Assembly (NCBI RefSeq): GCF_900156375.1
Contig: NZ_FTNK01000003.1
Location: 1 to 64,000 of the forward strand
DNA: 64,000 nucleotides
Direction: 5' to 3'
From: Paenibacillus macquariensis
Lineage (GTDB): Bacteria > Bacillota > Bacilli > Paenibacillales > Paenibacillaceae
Below are positions 1-7,274 of the stretch, piece by piece. Under the pieces are notes generated by a model that was not told the origin of the DNA, did not search any database, and saw nothing but the letters and a program-made list of their open reading frames with translations. How positions within the stretch are numbered: the first letter of the stretch is position 1; each line of letters begins with the position of its first letter. Made by a program: the position numbers and the translations under genes.

Positions 1-1
1 T

Positions 2-77
2 GGCTCGGTAGCTCAGTCGGTAGAGCAAAGGACTGAAAATCCTTGTGTCGGCGGTTCGATTCCGTTCCGAGCCACCA
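2..77 (+). tRNA. tRNA-Phe (GAA)
   Basis: The acceptor stem pairs GGCTCGG with CCGAGCC, followed by discriminator A and an encoded CCA. The anticodon loop CTGAAAA gives GAA. It is the first visible gene of a twelve-gene array that probably starts upstream of the window. Confidence 0.96.
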
Positions 78-105
78 TTGATTTTACAGTAAGTTTTGAA
101 GGTGC

Positions 106-181
<76 letters not shown>

Positions 182-188
182 TTGTTTT

Positions 189-273
189 GGAGGATTAGTG
201 AAGTGGCTAAACACGGCAGACTGTAAATCTGCTCTCTACGAGTTCGGTGGTTCGAATCCATCATCCTCCACCA
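189..273 (+). tRNA. tRNA-Tyr (GTA)
   Basis: A class II tRNA of 85 nt with a long variable arm. The acceptor GGAGGAT pairs with ATCCTCC, the anticodon is GTA, and CCA is encoded. Confidence 0.96.
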
Positions 274-283
274 TTTCTTTTTT

Positions 284-357
284 AGGGGCATAGTTTAAGG
301 GTAGAACAACGGTCTCCAAAACCGTTAGTGTGGGTTCAATTCCTGCTGCCCCTGCCA
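284..357 (+). tRNA. tRNA-Trp (CCA)
   Basis: The acceptor AGGGGCA pairs with TGCCCCT, then G-CCA. The anticodon loop TCTCCAAA reads CCA. A Trp-specific T-box riboswitch occurs later in the window, upstream of trpS. Confidence 0.95.
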
Positions 358-383
358 AAAAGATTTTTTTTACTCATTAGTAT

Positions 384-460
384 GGCGGTCGTGGCGAAGT
401 GGTTAACGCACCGGATTGTGGTTCCGGCATTCGTGGGTTCGAGACCCATCGGTCGCCCCA
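384..460 (+). tRNA. tRNA-His (GTG), copy 1
   Basis: Anticodon GTG, with the His-specific extra G at position -1 facing discriminator C. CCA is encoded. A near-identical second copy follows directly. Confidence 0.95.
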
Positions 461-497
461 TTTTTATTGAGTAAATGTTTGAAATTAGAATTATTAT

Positions 498-574
498 GGC
501 GGTTGTGGCGAAGGGGTTAACGCACCGGATTGTGGTTCCGGCATTCGTGGGTTCAAGTCCCATCAGTCGCCCCA
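498..574 (+). tRNA. tRNA-His (GTG), copy 2
   Basis: Near-identical tandem copy of the preceding tRNA-His, with a few substitutions in the acceptor, D and T arms (for example G-A instead of C-G changes near the T loop). Anticodon GTG, G-1 with discriminator C, and CCA are all kept, so both copies look functional. Confidence 0.95.
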
Positions 575-592
575 TATTTTTAATTAAGTTTT

Positions 593-667
593 TGGGAATT
601 AGCCAAGCGGTAAGGCAACGGACTTTGACTCCGTCATGCATAGGTTCAAATCCTATATTCCCAGCCA
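593..667 (+). tRNA. tRNA-Gln (TTG)
   Basis: The acceptor TGGGAAT pairs with ATTCCCA, then G-CCA. The anticodon is TTG. The U1-A72 pair is the usual tRNA-Gln feature. Confidence 0.95.
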
Positions 668-674
668 TTTTTAT

Positions 675-749
675 GCGGACGTGGCTCAGCGGTAGAGCAT
701 CGCCTTGCCAAGGCGAGGGTCGCGGGTTCGATTCCCGTCGTCCGCTCCA
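675..749 (+). tRNA. tRNA-Gly (GCC)
   Basis: The acceptor GCGGACG pairs with CGTCCGC, discriminator T, CCA encoded. The anticodon is GCC. Confidence 0.95.
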
Positions 750-759
750 TTATTATCAC

Positions 760-833
760 GGCGCCATAGCCAAGTGGTAAGGCACAGCTCTGCAAAAGCT
801 TTATCCCCAGTTCAAATCTGGGTGGCGCCTCCA
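760..833 (+). tRNA. tRNA-Cys (GCA)
   Basis: The acceptor GGCGCCA pairs with TGGCGCC, discriminator T, CCA encoded. The anticodon is GCA. Confidence 0.95.
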
Positions 834-841
834 TCAAGTAT

Positions 842-930
842 GCGGGAGTGGCGGAATCGGCAGACGCACAGGACTTAAAATCCTGCGGTAGGTGACTATC
901 GTACCAGTTCAAGTCTGGTCTTCCGCACCA
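842..930 (+). tRNA. tRNA-Leu (TAA)
   Basis: A class II tRNA of 89 nt with a long variable arm. The anticodon loop CTTAAAA reads TAA. CCA is encoded. Confidence 0.95.
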
Positions 931-949
931 AGTTTTTTTAGAAATGTTT

Positions 950-1026
950 GCGCCCTTAGCTCAGCTGGATAGAGCGTTTGACTACGAATCAAAAGGCCAG
1001 GAGTTCGAATCTCTTAGGGCGCACCA
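950..1026 (+). tRNA. tRNA-Arg (ACG)
   Basis: The acceptor GCGCCCT pairs with AGGGCGC, then A-CCA. The anticodon ACG implies A34-to-inosine editing by TadA. Confidence 0.95.
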
Positions 1027-1035
1027 TTAAGATTT

Positions 1036-1117
1036 GCCGATGTGGTGGAATTGGCAGACACGCCGCACTCAAAATGCGGTGCCGCGAGGCTTGCCGGTTC
1101 GAGTCCGGCCATCGGTA
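1036..1117 (+). tRNA. tRNA-Leu (CAA), CCA not encoded
   Basis: A class II tRNA with anticodon CAA. The acceptor GCCGATG pairs with CATCGGT, closing with a G-U pair. Unlike the other eleven tRNAs, the 3' end runs into TAC, so CCA must be added by the nucleotidyltransferase. It is the last gene of the array. Confidence 0.92.
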
Positions 1118-1125
1118 TACAGTAT

Positions 1126-1174
1126 AAAAGGTTTATAAGATTGCTTATCTAAGCGAACTTATAAACCTTTTTCT
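1126..1174 (+). terminator. Terminator of the tRNA array
   Basis: A stem of about 13 bp (AAGGTTTATAAG with its complement) is followed by a T run. It closes the tRNA transcript about 10 nt after the last tRNA. Confidence 0.85.
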
Positions 1175-1218
1175 GTTTTCAGGATGTATTTTAGCAAGTG
1201 AATAAGCGAGCAAACGAC

Positions 1219-1255
1219 GACAGATGAAGGATTAACTCCGGATCTGTCTTTTTGT
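1219..1255 (+). terminator. Second hairpin with U tract after the tRNA array
   Basis: GACAGAT pairs with ATCTGTC, with GGA/TCC extending inward, and TTTTTGTT follows. It could be a back-up terminator or the end of a short transcript. Confidence 0.5.
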
Positions 1256-1499
1256 TGTAGGGTAATTAAGTCGAATTAAACAGTAATAGGTTCAATAGTA
1301 AGTTAGGGAGACTGAACATAACCTAAGGGTATACTAACCAGTGTGAATAACCGAGGTTAGTTCTCATTACCCTACCTAAGACTAAGTAGCCCCCCGCCTA
1401 AGGTCTAGGAACAAAAACCGTCGGAGGTCTGTTTTGAAATATCTGCGGTTAACCTACAATAAGTACATAAGGTGATGAGATGAAAGGCGGTGAGAATAC
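1256..1499. other. Non-coding stretch with nested inverted repeats
   Basis: No convincing ORF lies here. A perfect 10-bp pair (GTAGGGTAAT at 1257-1266, ATTACCCTAC at 1366-1375) encloses at least one further hairpin (CTAACC at 1334-1339 with GGTTAG at 1355-1360). A third stem follows (CCTAAGAC at 1375-1382 with GTCTAGG at 1403-1409). This may be a structured leader or small RNA, or the control region of the envelope-stress operon starting at 1500. It matches no riboswitch class that I recognise. Confidence 0.4.
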
Positions 1500-1799
1500 A
1501 TGAATTTAAAACGAGGTAATGGTCTAGCAGTTGTGTTGATTGTTATTGGAGCACTAATGCTAATGGGTATATTGGGACCATTGATTGGTGGTTTACTTGG
1601 ATTAGTATTTCCAATCATTTTAATCGCGTTAGGTTATTATGGAGTTCGTCGTGGGAAAGTATTTATTGGATGGGTTATCTTAGTGATTGGGATAATGGCA
1701 TTGTTTGCTAAATTATCATGGATAATCGGACCTCTTCTAGGAATTGCGATACTTATCTTTGGAATATCACTTTTTAGAAGAAAGAGAAATACTTACTAA
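1500..1799 (+). CDS. LiaI-like small membrane protein
   Basis: A 99-residue, almost entirely hydrophobic protein with about four short membrane segments separated by Gly/Pro turns, ending in a basic RRKRNTY tail. It resembles the LiaI/LiaF-type transmembrane region. Its position directly before a PspA protein matches liaI-liaH of Bacillus subtilis, where LiaI anchors LiaH at the membrane under antibiotic stress. The ATG follows a GGCGGTG ribosome site. The pspA gene starts 48 nt downstream, so co-transcription is likely. Family and position support the role; the anchoring function is inferred. Confidence 0.7.
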   Translation: MNLKRGNGLAVVLIVIGALMLMGILGPLIGGLLGLVFPIILIALGYYGVRRGKVFIGWVILVIGIMALFAKLSWIIGPLLGIAILIFGISLFRRKRNTY

Positions 1800-1847
1800 A
1801 ATAAATTAGGTGTGAAGACAGATTGCTTAAGGAGGGAGTAAATAAGT

Positions 1848-2522
1848 ATGAGCGTTTTTCGGCGGATGAGAGATATAACCGTTGCAACATTGAACGAACG
1901 TTTGGAGCAAAGTCAGGACCCAGTGAAGTTAATTGATCAATTCCTGAGGGCTACACGAGACGATATTACAGAGGTTGAGAAATTATTTCAACAGTATGCA
2001 TCACATACGAAACAATTGAAGCAGCAGGTAGATCAAGCGTCTTCAATGAAGGATAAACGAGAAGAGCAGGCAATATTGGCCCTCAAAGCAGGAGAGGATC
2101 ATTTAGCTAAGTTAGCGCTTCAAGAGAAGATTATATATGAAGAAAAGCTAGAACAATATGGAGAGTTGCTTGAAGATAGTAGGTTATCTCTTCGTGAACT
2201 CGAGAATCAGATGAATGAATTAAAACTGGAATATCAGACTGTATATAGTAAACGTCAATATTATTCAGCTCGTATGGAGAACATACGGTTACAACAGCGA
2301 ATGAACCAACGCATGGGTGAATTTGGTGGGAAAGATATTCCGAAGATGTTCGACCGGCTAGAAGATCGACTTACGGACTGGGAATTAGAAGCACGAAGTC
2401 TACGTGAATTACGGCGCGCGGGTCAAGATTATCTTGATCAAGCTAGTTCCTCAGTATCCAGTATTCTGGAGAAGGAAATGGCTAGACTGAAACAAAAGCT
2501 GAACAACAGCGGAAAGGAGTAA
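1848..2522 (+). CDS. PspA/IM30 family envelope-stress protein (LiaH-like), copy 1
   Basis: This 224-residue protein is nearly all helix with long coiled coil, typical of PspA/IM30/LiaH. The family's N-terminal signature MSVFRRMRDI.. and the early DPVKLIDQFLR segment are present. PspA proteins are ESCRT-III-like and polymerise on damaged membranes. AAGGAGGG stands before the ATG. It lies between the LiaI-like gene and a PspC gene with a 4-nt gap to the latter. A second family member (2974) is in the same operon, so the two may form mixed or separate assemblies. Confidence 0.9.
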   Translation: MSVFRRMRDITVATLNERLEQSQDPVKLIDQFLRATRDDITEVEKLFQQYASHTKQLKQQVDQASSMKDKREEQAILALKAGEDHLAKLALQEKIIYEEKLEQYGELLEDSRLSLRELENQMNELKLEYQTVYSKRQYYSARMENIRLQQRMNQRMGEFGGKDIPKMFDRLEDRLTDWELEARSLRELRRAGQDYLDQASSSVSSILEKEMARLKQKLNNSGKE

Positions 2523-2526
2523 CTTC

Positions 2527-2970
2527 ATGAGTAAATTGTACCGTTCATCACGTAATAAAATGGTCACTGGTCTATGTGGTGGACTGTCAGAAGTATTTGG
2601 CATTGATGCAACAATACTGAGGATTCTTGTGTTTATCAGTATTCCTTTTAGTGGCGGTACTACACTGTTCATATATCTTATAGCAGCACTTGTGATTCCG
2701 AAGGAAGGTGTTCCCCCATTTAATTCATATGGGAATGGACATTCGAATCATGGCCCAGGTGGTCATTATACTAACGGGGATTCATACAGAAATAACAATG
2801 TAGGGTATGGTTCCGAATTTAACAACTCCAATGCTAATTCAGGTGGTTACAACAATGTTCGTAGCTCTGATCTGGATGACATGATGAAGGATATTGAGAA
2901 AAAAGCTTTGAAAAAAGAAGTGGAAGAATTAAAAATTAAACTATCTAGATACGAGAAGGGAGAAGTGTAA
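2527..2970 (+). CDS. PspC domain membrane protein with coiled-coil tail
   Basis: Residues 1-60 form a PspC domain (MSKLYRSSRNKMVTGLCGG start, membrane helix, LVIPKE end). A Gly/Asn/Tyr-rich linker follows to about residue 108, then a charged helix (DDMMKDIEKKALKKEVEELK). PspC proteins are membrane partners in the phage-shock response. The C-terminal helix could contact the coiled coils of the two flanking PspA proteins, which is inference. It sits 4 nt after the first pspA and 3 nt before the second, so translation is probably coupled. The ATG has an AAAGGAG site. Confidence 0.88.
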   Translation: MSKLYRSSRNKMVTGLCGGLSEVFGIDATILRILVFISIPFSGGTTLFIYLIAALVIPKEGVPPFNSYGNGHSNHGPGGHYTNGDSYRNNNVGYGSEFNNSNANSGGYNNVRSSDLDDMMKDIEKKALKKEVEELKIKLSRYEKGEV

Positions 2971-2973
2971 GAT

Positions 2974-3672
2974 ATGGGAGTATTCAAAAGATTGAAAGAT
3001 ATGACAAAAGCATCAGTTAATGAGGTACTAGATAAGGTAGAAGATCCAATTGTGATGTTGAACCAGTATTTACGTGATATGGAGGCGGAAATACACGAAG
3101 CAGAGGTTACAGTCGCTAAACAAATGGCGAATGAACGTCGTATGAAACAACGCGTAGATGAATCTGTGAAGATGGGTGAACAACGTGAAGCACAAGCTGA
3201 ATTGGCATTAAAGAACGGACAGGAAGAAGTTGCTCGCAAGCTTTTGGAGGAAAAAATTTATTTCGATCAGAAGCACACGGAATATCAAGGACTACACCTT
3301 CAAGCGGAGGCTCAAGCTAAGGATTTGGTACAACAGTTGCACGAAATGAAAGATGAATTCTACAAGATGCGCAATAAGCGTAATGAATTGGTATCACGTG
3401 CTCAAATGGCCAAAGCGAAGAAACAGATGTCTCAAGTGAACAGCATTCATAGTATTGAAAGTGGAAGTGCTTCACTTGGTTTCCACCGTATGGAAGAAAA
3501 GATCATGCAATTAGAAGCGGAAGCTGATGTTATGCAAGTTCCCTACCGTTCAGCTCATGCAGGATTTGTAAGTTCAGTTGATGCTGAGAAATCGCTTAAG
3601 GTAGAAGAACAATTAAAGGCTTTGAAAAGTAAGATGAATGGTCCAGCAGTTACAAAGAGCGAAACTAAATAA
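2974..3672 (+). CDS. PspA/IM30 family envelope-stress protein, copy 2
   Basis: A 232-residue coiled-coil protein starting [20 protein letters not shown] with the characteristic [15 protein letters not shown] segment, which is the more canonical PspA pattern of the two copies. Long uninterrupted helices cover residues 25-190. The last 40 residues look less ordered. It is the last gene before a long hairpin (3717-3755), so liaI-pspA-pspC-pspA forms one unit placed directly ahead of liaFSR. Confidence 0.9.
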   Translation: MGVFKRLKDMTKASVNEVLDKVEDPIVMLNQYLRDMEAEIHEAEVTVAKQMANERRMKQRVDESVKMGEQREAQAELALKNGQEEVARKLLEEKIYFDQKHTEYQGLHLQAEAQAKDLVQQLHEMKDEFYKMRNKRNELVSRAQMAKAKKQMSQVNSIHSIESGSASLGFHRMEEKIMQLEAEADVMQVPYRSAHAGFVSSVDAEKSLKVEEQLKALKSKMNGPAVTKSETK

Positions 3673-3716
3673 TATGTATTCGTAACAACGGTTGGTATGA
3701 TATATTATGAAAGGCG

Positions 3717-3755
3717 AAGCCATACAGTATGGAATTCCATACTGCTATGGCTTTT
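3717..3755 (+). terminator. Long near-perfect palindrome between pspA copy 2 and liaF
   Basis: AAGCCATA then the perfect 20-bp palindrome centred on GGAATTCC, a single bulged C, then TATGGCTT and a short TTTT. The stem is about 18 bp. It reads as an intrinsic terminator that separates the effector genes from liaFSR. The short U tract allows partial read-through, and an operator role is also possible. Confidence 0.65.
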
Positions 3756-3802
3756 CCAACTCCACAACGTATGAAATCTACTAATCAAAGGAGGGCAACG
3801 CC

Positions 3803-4450
3803 TTGGGAAAAAGAAATCGAATCATAGCTATTGGAATGATATGCATTGGTATGCTTATGCTTTCAGGCAAGTGGCTCAGCTTTCTAAGCCTTGTTGCTCT
3901 CCTCTTACTGCTATTTGGAATTTATAAAATTCGCAATGGTGATATTAAAAAAGGTTACACATTTCTAGCGATTGGAGCTGTTCTGATTCTTTTGGACAAC
4001 TTGATCCTAGTCGTAGCCATTAGCCTTATCTCATTAGGATTGTTTTATGGTAAATCAAAGAAAAGTCATTCGAATGAAGGATTCATACAAAAGATGAGTT
4101 TTATGTCTAACTTTGACTGGGATCAATCACCCTGGGTGATGAAAAGTATGAGTGTATGGCATGTGCTCGGTGAGAGCGACTTAGATTTATCCCTTGGGAT
4201 GCCAGAAGAACGAGAGACTATCATCGTCTTTCAGGGCGTTATGGGTGATATGGATTTGGATATTCCTGATTATTATGGGGTTGAGATTGAAGCGTTCGTT
4301 CTCTTTGGCTCTATTGACTTCGATGGGAAGAAAGACAGTGGGATGATGAATCGATTGACATGGAGATCTGCGAATTATGTGGATACAGACTATAAAGTGA
4401 AAGTAATAGTGTCATATATCGTTGGAGATATTGATATACGTTTAATATAA
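3803..4450 (+). CDS. liaF: LiaF, membrane inhibitor of LiaRS
   Basis: A 215-residue protein with four hydrophobic segments in residues 1-90, then a soluble beta-rich C-terminal domain with the DUF2154/LiaF pattern (VMGDMDLDIPD and a near-terminal VGDIDIRLI). LiaF keeps the LiaS kinase off until envelope stress occurs. The start is TTG at 3803, supported by AAAGGAGGGC 8 nt upstream. It is followed 17 nt later by liaS. Family and synteny agree, so this call is firm. Confidence 0.9.
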   Translation: MGKRNRIIAIGMICIGMLMLSGKWLSFLSLVALLLLLFGIYKIRNGDIKKGYTFLAIGAVLILLDNLILVVAISLISLGLFYGKSKKSHSNEGFIQKMSFMSNFDWDQSPWVMKSMSVWHVLGESDLDLSLGMPEERETIIVFQGVMGDMDLDIPDYYGVEIEAFVLFGSIDFDGKKDSGMMNRLTWRSANYVDTDYKVKVIVSYIVGDIDIRLI

Positions 4451-4467
4451 ATTGGAGGGGTTCCCTA

Positions 4468-5550
4468 GTGAAGACAAAGAAGTCTGTCAACATGCTATCA
4501 AGAAGCATGGGCGAAGGAGCCCTTCTTTCTTTCGTCTTGCTTCTTGTCATTCTTTATTTGTTGTATACCTACGATTACTTGGCACCGTTTGATTCATGGA
4601 GAGTAGGATTGAAGACTGTGGCCACACTTGTGCTAATTCCTCTTGGCATAGGTGCAGTGAGTGGTTTTTACCAAGGCTACCGCATGAAACGTAAACTGGT
4701 ACTCTTGCGTGAAACATTGCTTTCATGGGAAAAGGGTATTGTGGCCCGTTCTATGCCCGCTCTTGGAGAAGATGAACTTGGACGTCTTGGTGTACAGCTT
4801 GGACGGATTAGCAAGAAGTGGGAGGACCAGGTTACGTCGCTACAACGTTTATCTACACATAATGCACAATTAGCAGAACAAGCAAGAGTAACTGCGATCA
4901 TAGAAGAGCGACAGCGACTAGCGCGCGAACTACATGACGCTGTGTCGCAACAGTTATTCGCAATATCAATGACAGCCACGGCTGTTGGTAGGACATTAGA
5001 TAAGGATTTTGACAAAGCACAGAGGCAAGTAGCTTTAATTGAGGAAATGGCAGCTGTAGCTCAATCTGAAATGCGTGCGCTTTTACTTCATCTAAGACCT
5101 GTTTATTTGGAAGGGAAACCGTTAGAACAAGGTCTAATGGAGTTAGTGAATGAATTGAAGTTGAAGGTTCCCATGGAAATTGTATTTGAAATGGATAAGG
5201 GTATCCATTTGATGAAGGGAATCGAGAATCATTTGTTCCGAATTGTGCAGGAGGCTATGTCTAATGCGCTACGTCATTCAAAGGCAAATAAGCTGGAGAT
5301 TCGTATTCACCTCAGACAAGAGACCGTAAGGGTAATGATTTATGATGATGGTGTAGGATTTGAATTAGATGACAAAAAGCAGACATCCTATGGTCTATCA
5401 AATATGAAGGAACGAGTGAGCGAGATCGGTGGTTCACTACAGTTTATTACGGCATTAAATAAAGGTACACGTATTGAAATCACAATTCCAATTGTGCACG
5501 AAGATATGGGGGAAGAGATTCATGGAGAACGAGAACGAATCACAAATTAA
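4468..5550 (+). CDS. liaS: LiaS, envelope-stress sensor histidine kinase
   Basis: A 360-residue kinase with two membrane segments (about 16-36 and 48-70) and almost no extracellular loop, as expected for an intramembrane-sensing kinase. A HAMP-like linker is followed by a HisKA_3 dimerisation domain with phospho-acceptor His156 in RELHDAVSQQ. The HATPase region shows NALRHS, DDGVGF and GLSNMKER. The start is GTG after GGAGGGG. Its 3' end overlaps liaR by 29 bp, indicating translational coupling. It phosphorylates LiaR when LiaF inhibition is relieved. Confidence 0.92.
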   Translation: MKTKKSVNMLSRSMGEGALLSFVLLLVILYLLYTYDYLAPFDSWRVGLKTVATLVLIPLGIGAVSGFYQGYRMKRKLVLLRETLLSWEKGIVARSMPALGEDELGRLGVQLGRISKKWEDQVTSLQRLSTHNAQLAEQARVTAIIEERQRLARELHDAVSQQLFAISMTATAVGRTLDKDFDKAQRQVALIEEMAAVAQSEMRALLLHLRPVYLEGKPLEQGLMELVNELKLKVPMEIVFEMDKGIHLMKGIENHLFRIVQEAMSNALRHSKANKLEIRIHLRQETVRVMIYDDGVGFELDDKKQTSYGLSNMKERVSEIGGSLQFITALNKGTRIEITIPIVHEDMGEEIHGERERITN

Positions 5551-6178
5551 AGTATTACTAGTGGACGATCATGAAATGGTACGCATAGGTCTGGCAGCAG
5601 TATTAGGCACGGAAGATGGTATAGAAGTGGTTGGTGAAGCTGGCAGCGGTGAAGAAGGAATTAGACTGGCTATAGAGTATAACCCCGATGTAGTCTTGAT
5701 GGACCTTGTCATGGAGGGGATGGACGGTATAGAAGCGACACGTGAACTACTGAAGCTCTATCCTGATTGTAAAGTAATTGTACTTACAAGTTACTTAGAT
5801 GACGAGAAGATGTATCCGGTTATAGAGGCGGGAGCATTCAGTTATTTACTTAAGACATCACGAGCAAGTGAGATTGCAGAAGCGATCCGTGCCGCAGCCC
5901 GTGGTCAATCCGTCCTAGAATCGCAAGTTGCATCTAAGATGATGAATCGCTTACGCCATCCTCAGATTGTAGAAGCGGCTCATAAAGAGTTAACGGACAG
6001 AGAGATGGAAGTCCTACGTCTGATGGCGCAGGGTAAGGCTAATCAGGAAATCGCTGATGACCTCATCATCGGGATCAAGACAGTGAAATTCCATGTTACT
6101 AACATATTATCTAAGCTAAATGTAGATGATAGGACACAGGCCGCTATTTATGCCTATAAGAATGGATTAACAGAGTAA
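5522..6178 (+). CDS. liaR: LiaR, NarL/LuxR-type response regulator
   Basis: A 218-residue protein with a receiver domain (VDDHEMVR, phospho-acceptor Asp61 in LMDLVM, Lys in YLLKTS) and a C-terminal LuxR helix-turn-helix (LTDREMEVLRLMAQG, then KTVKFHVTNILSKL). I chose the ATG at 5522 because GGGGGAAG lies just upstream and the protein then has the family length. A longer frame from 5474 would run far into liaS. The upstream liaI-pspA-pspC-pspA unit is the expected target. A hairpin terminator follows at 6207. Confidence 0.93.
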   Translation: MENENESQIKVLLVDDHEMVRIGLAAVLGTEDGIEVVGEAGSGEEGIRLAIEYNPDVVLMDLVMEGMDGIEATRELLKLYPDCKVIVLTSYLDDEKMYPVIEAGAFSYLLKTSRASEIAEAIRAAARGQSVLESQVASKMMNRLRHPQIVEAAHKELTDREMEVLRLMAQGKANQEIADDLIIGIKTVKFHVTNILSKLNVDDRTQAAIYAYKNGLTE

Positions 6179-6206
6179 GGTAGACGTGTTGGACTCTATT
6201 AAATTA

Positions 6207-6253
6207 GAATCCGTGAAGCCCATTTATGATGGTGCATCACGGGTTTCTTTGTT
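6207..6253 (+). terminator. Terminator after liaR
   Basis: GAATCCGTGA pairs with TCACGGGTTT, followed by a T-rich stretch. It closes the liaFSR transcript. Confidence 0.75.
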
Positions 6254-6343
6254 GTTACAAATACATGAGGTATAAAAGAATAGTAAAAGGGTCATCCTAT
6301 TTAGTAGATTCATAGATTTAGAATCGAAAGGTAGGAATTCATA

Positions 6344-7102
6344 ATGAGTAATCAAAGAAGGATCACAAGACTCGGACTTATACTAATATCAATCATTGTT
6401 GTATTCATAGGATTTGGATGGAATGCATTTGCAGATCAAGAAGCAAATAAAGAGGACAAGAGACTAGAGAATTTAATTCAATGGGGTCAAGAGCTGGTAG
6501 ATATGCCTCTTCAAGTTGTGGTTAAATGGCAAGGTGAATGGACGAATGGAGGGGAGTTAAGTTCTTTAGAAGCAGCGCAACAACTTGCGAATCTTATGGA
6601 ACTACCGGCACCTCAAGCAGTATCTAATGTAGATCATGAAACCTATCGGTCCATCACTTCGATTGAAGGTATTAGAGTTACTTTTAGCTGGCAAGTTATT
6701 TCTCAAGAGAAGAGTTATTTAATTGTGAAGATGGAATCGATGGACACAATGAATCGTTCTACGCTTCTACGTTTACAGGATATGTATCGAACTCAAATCA
6801 ATCTTTTGGATATTGATGCTGCATGGAATGCCACCGTTCAGGGGAATGTTAAAGAAAGACAGACTGTAACAACAACCATAAAGGAAGTAGAAACGAAGCT
6901 TCATTCGCACCTGAAATTTAGTCAGGTAGAGAGTTATACGGATGAAATGACCATTAGTCGTTCCTATGAGGCTCCTTCACTTGGTTTTGACTTGGCTAGT
7001 GGGGACCATCATATGGATATGCAGATTGCAGTTCATCTAGATGAAATCACGGGTATGAGTAGAGTTTCGCTAGGGTTCCCCATCATCACCATTGAATATT
7101 AA
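6344..7102 (+). CDS. YwmB-like exported protein
   Basis: This 252-residue protein has an N-terminal hydrophobic segment (about 10-30) ending FADQE, consistent with a signal peptide or anchor, then an extracytoplasmic alpha/beta domain. The closing PIITIEY and the spacing of conserved hydrophobic blocks resemble the YwmB family, named in databases for a TATA-box-binding-like fold. The function is unknown. AGGTAGGA precedes the ATG. It is flanked by the liaR terminator and by zwf, so it is probably monocistronic. The family call rests on memory of the C-terminal motif. Confidence 0.6.
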   Translation: MSNQRRITRLGLILISIIVVFIGFGWNAFADQEANKEDKRLENLIQWGQELVDMPLQVVVKWQGEWTNGGELSSLEAAQQLANLMELPAPQAVSNVDHETYRSITSIEGIRVTFSWQVISQEKSYLIVKMESMDTMNRSTLLRLQDMYRTQINLLDIDAAWNATVQGNVKERQTVTTTIKEVETKLHSHLKFSQVESYTDEMTISRSYEAPSLGFDLASGDHHMDMQIAVHLDEITGMSRVSLGFPIITIEY

Positions 7103-7274
7103 ATGCATGGGGGTTCATTAGTTCGAGATATCTGAGTATTTTTGTCAGGAATAAGATGGCATGATGAAGTACAATATGCTAAAATAACATCACATCATTT
7201 ATGCTTCTTTCAAGAAGTTATAAGTGCTATCATGCATAAAAATACACTATATTACATAGAAAGAATGAGGAGCC

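Noticed and set aside
336-912. Open frames over the tRNA cluster, on both strands, with GLEPTNAGTTIRCVN-like and PPRFELG-like peptides
   Set aside because: They are translations of tRNA genes and of their complements. Such frames are well-known false proteins.
5474-5521. Longer N-terminus for LiaR
   Set aside because: It would overlap liaS by 77 bp without a ribosome site; the ATG at 5522 has one and gives the family length.
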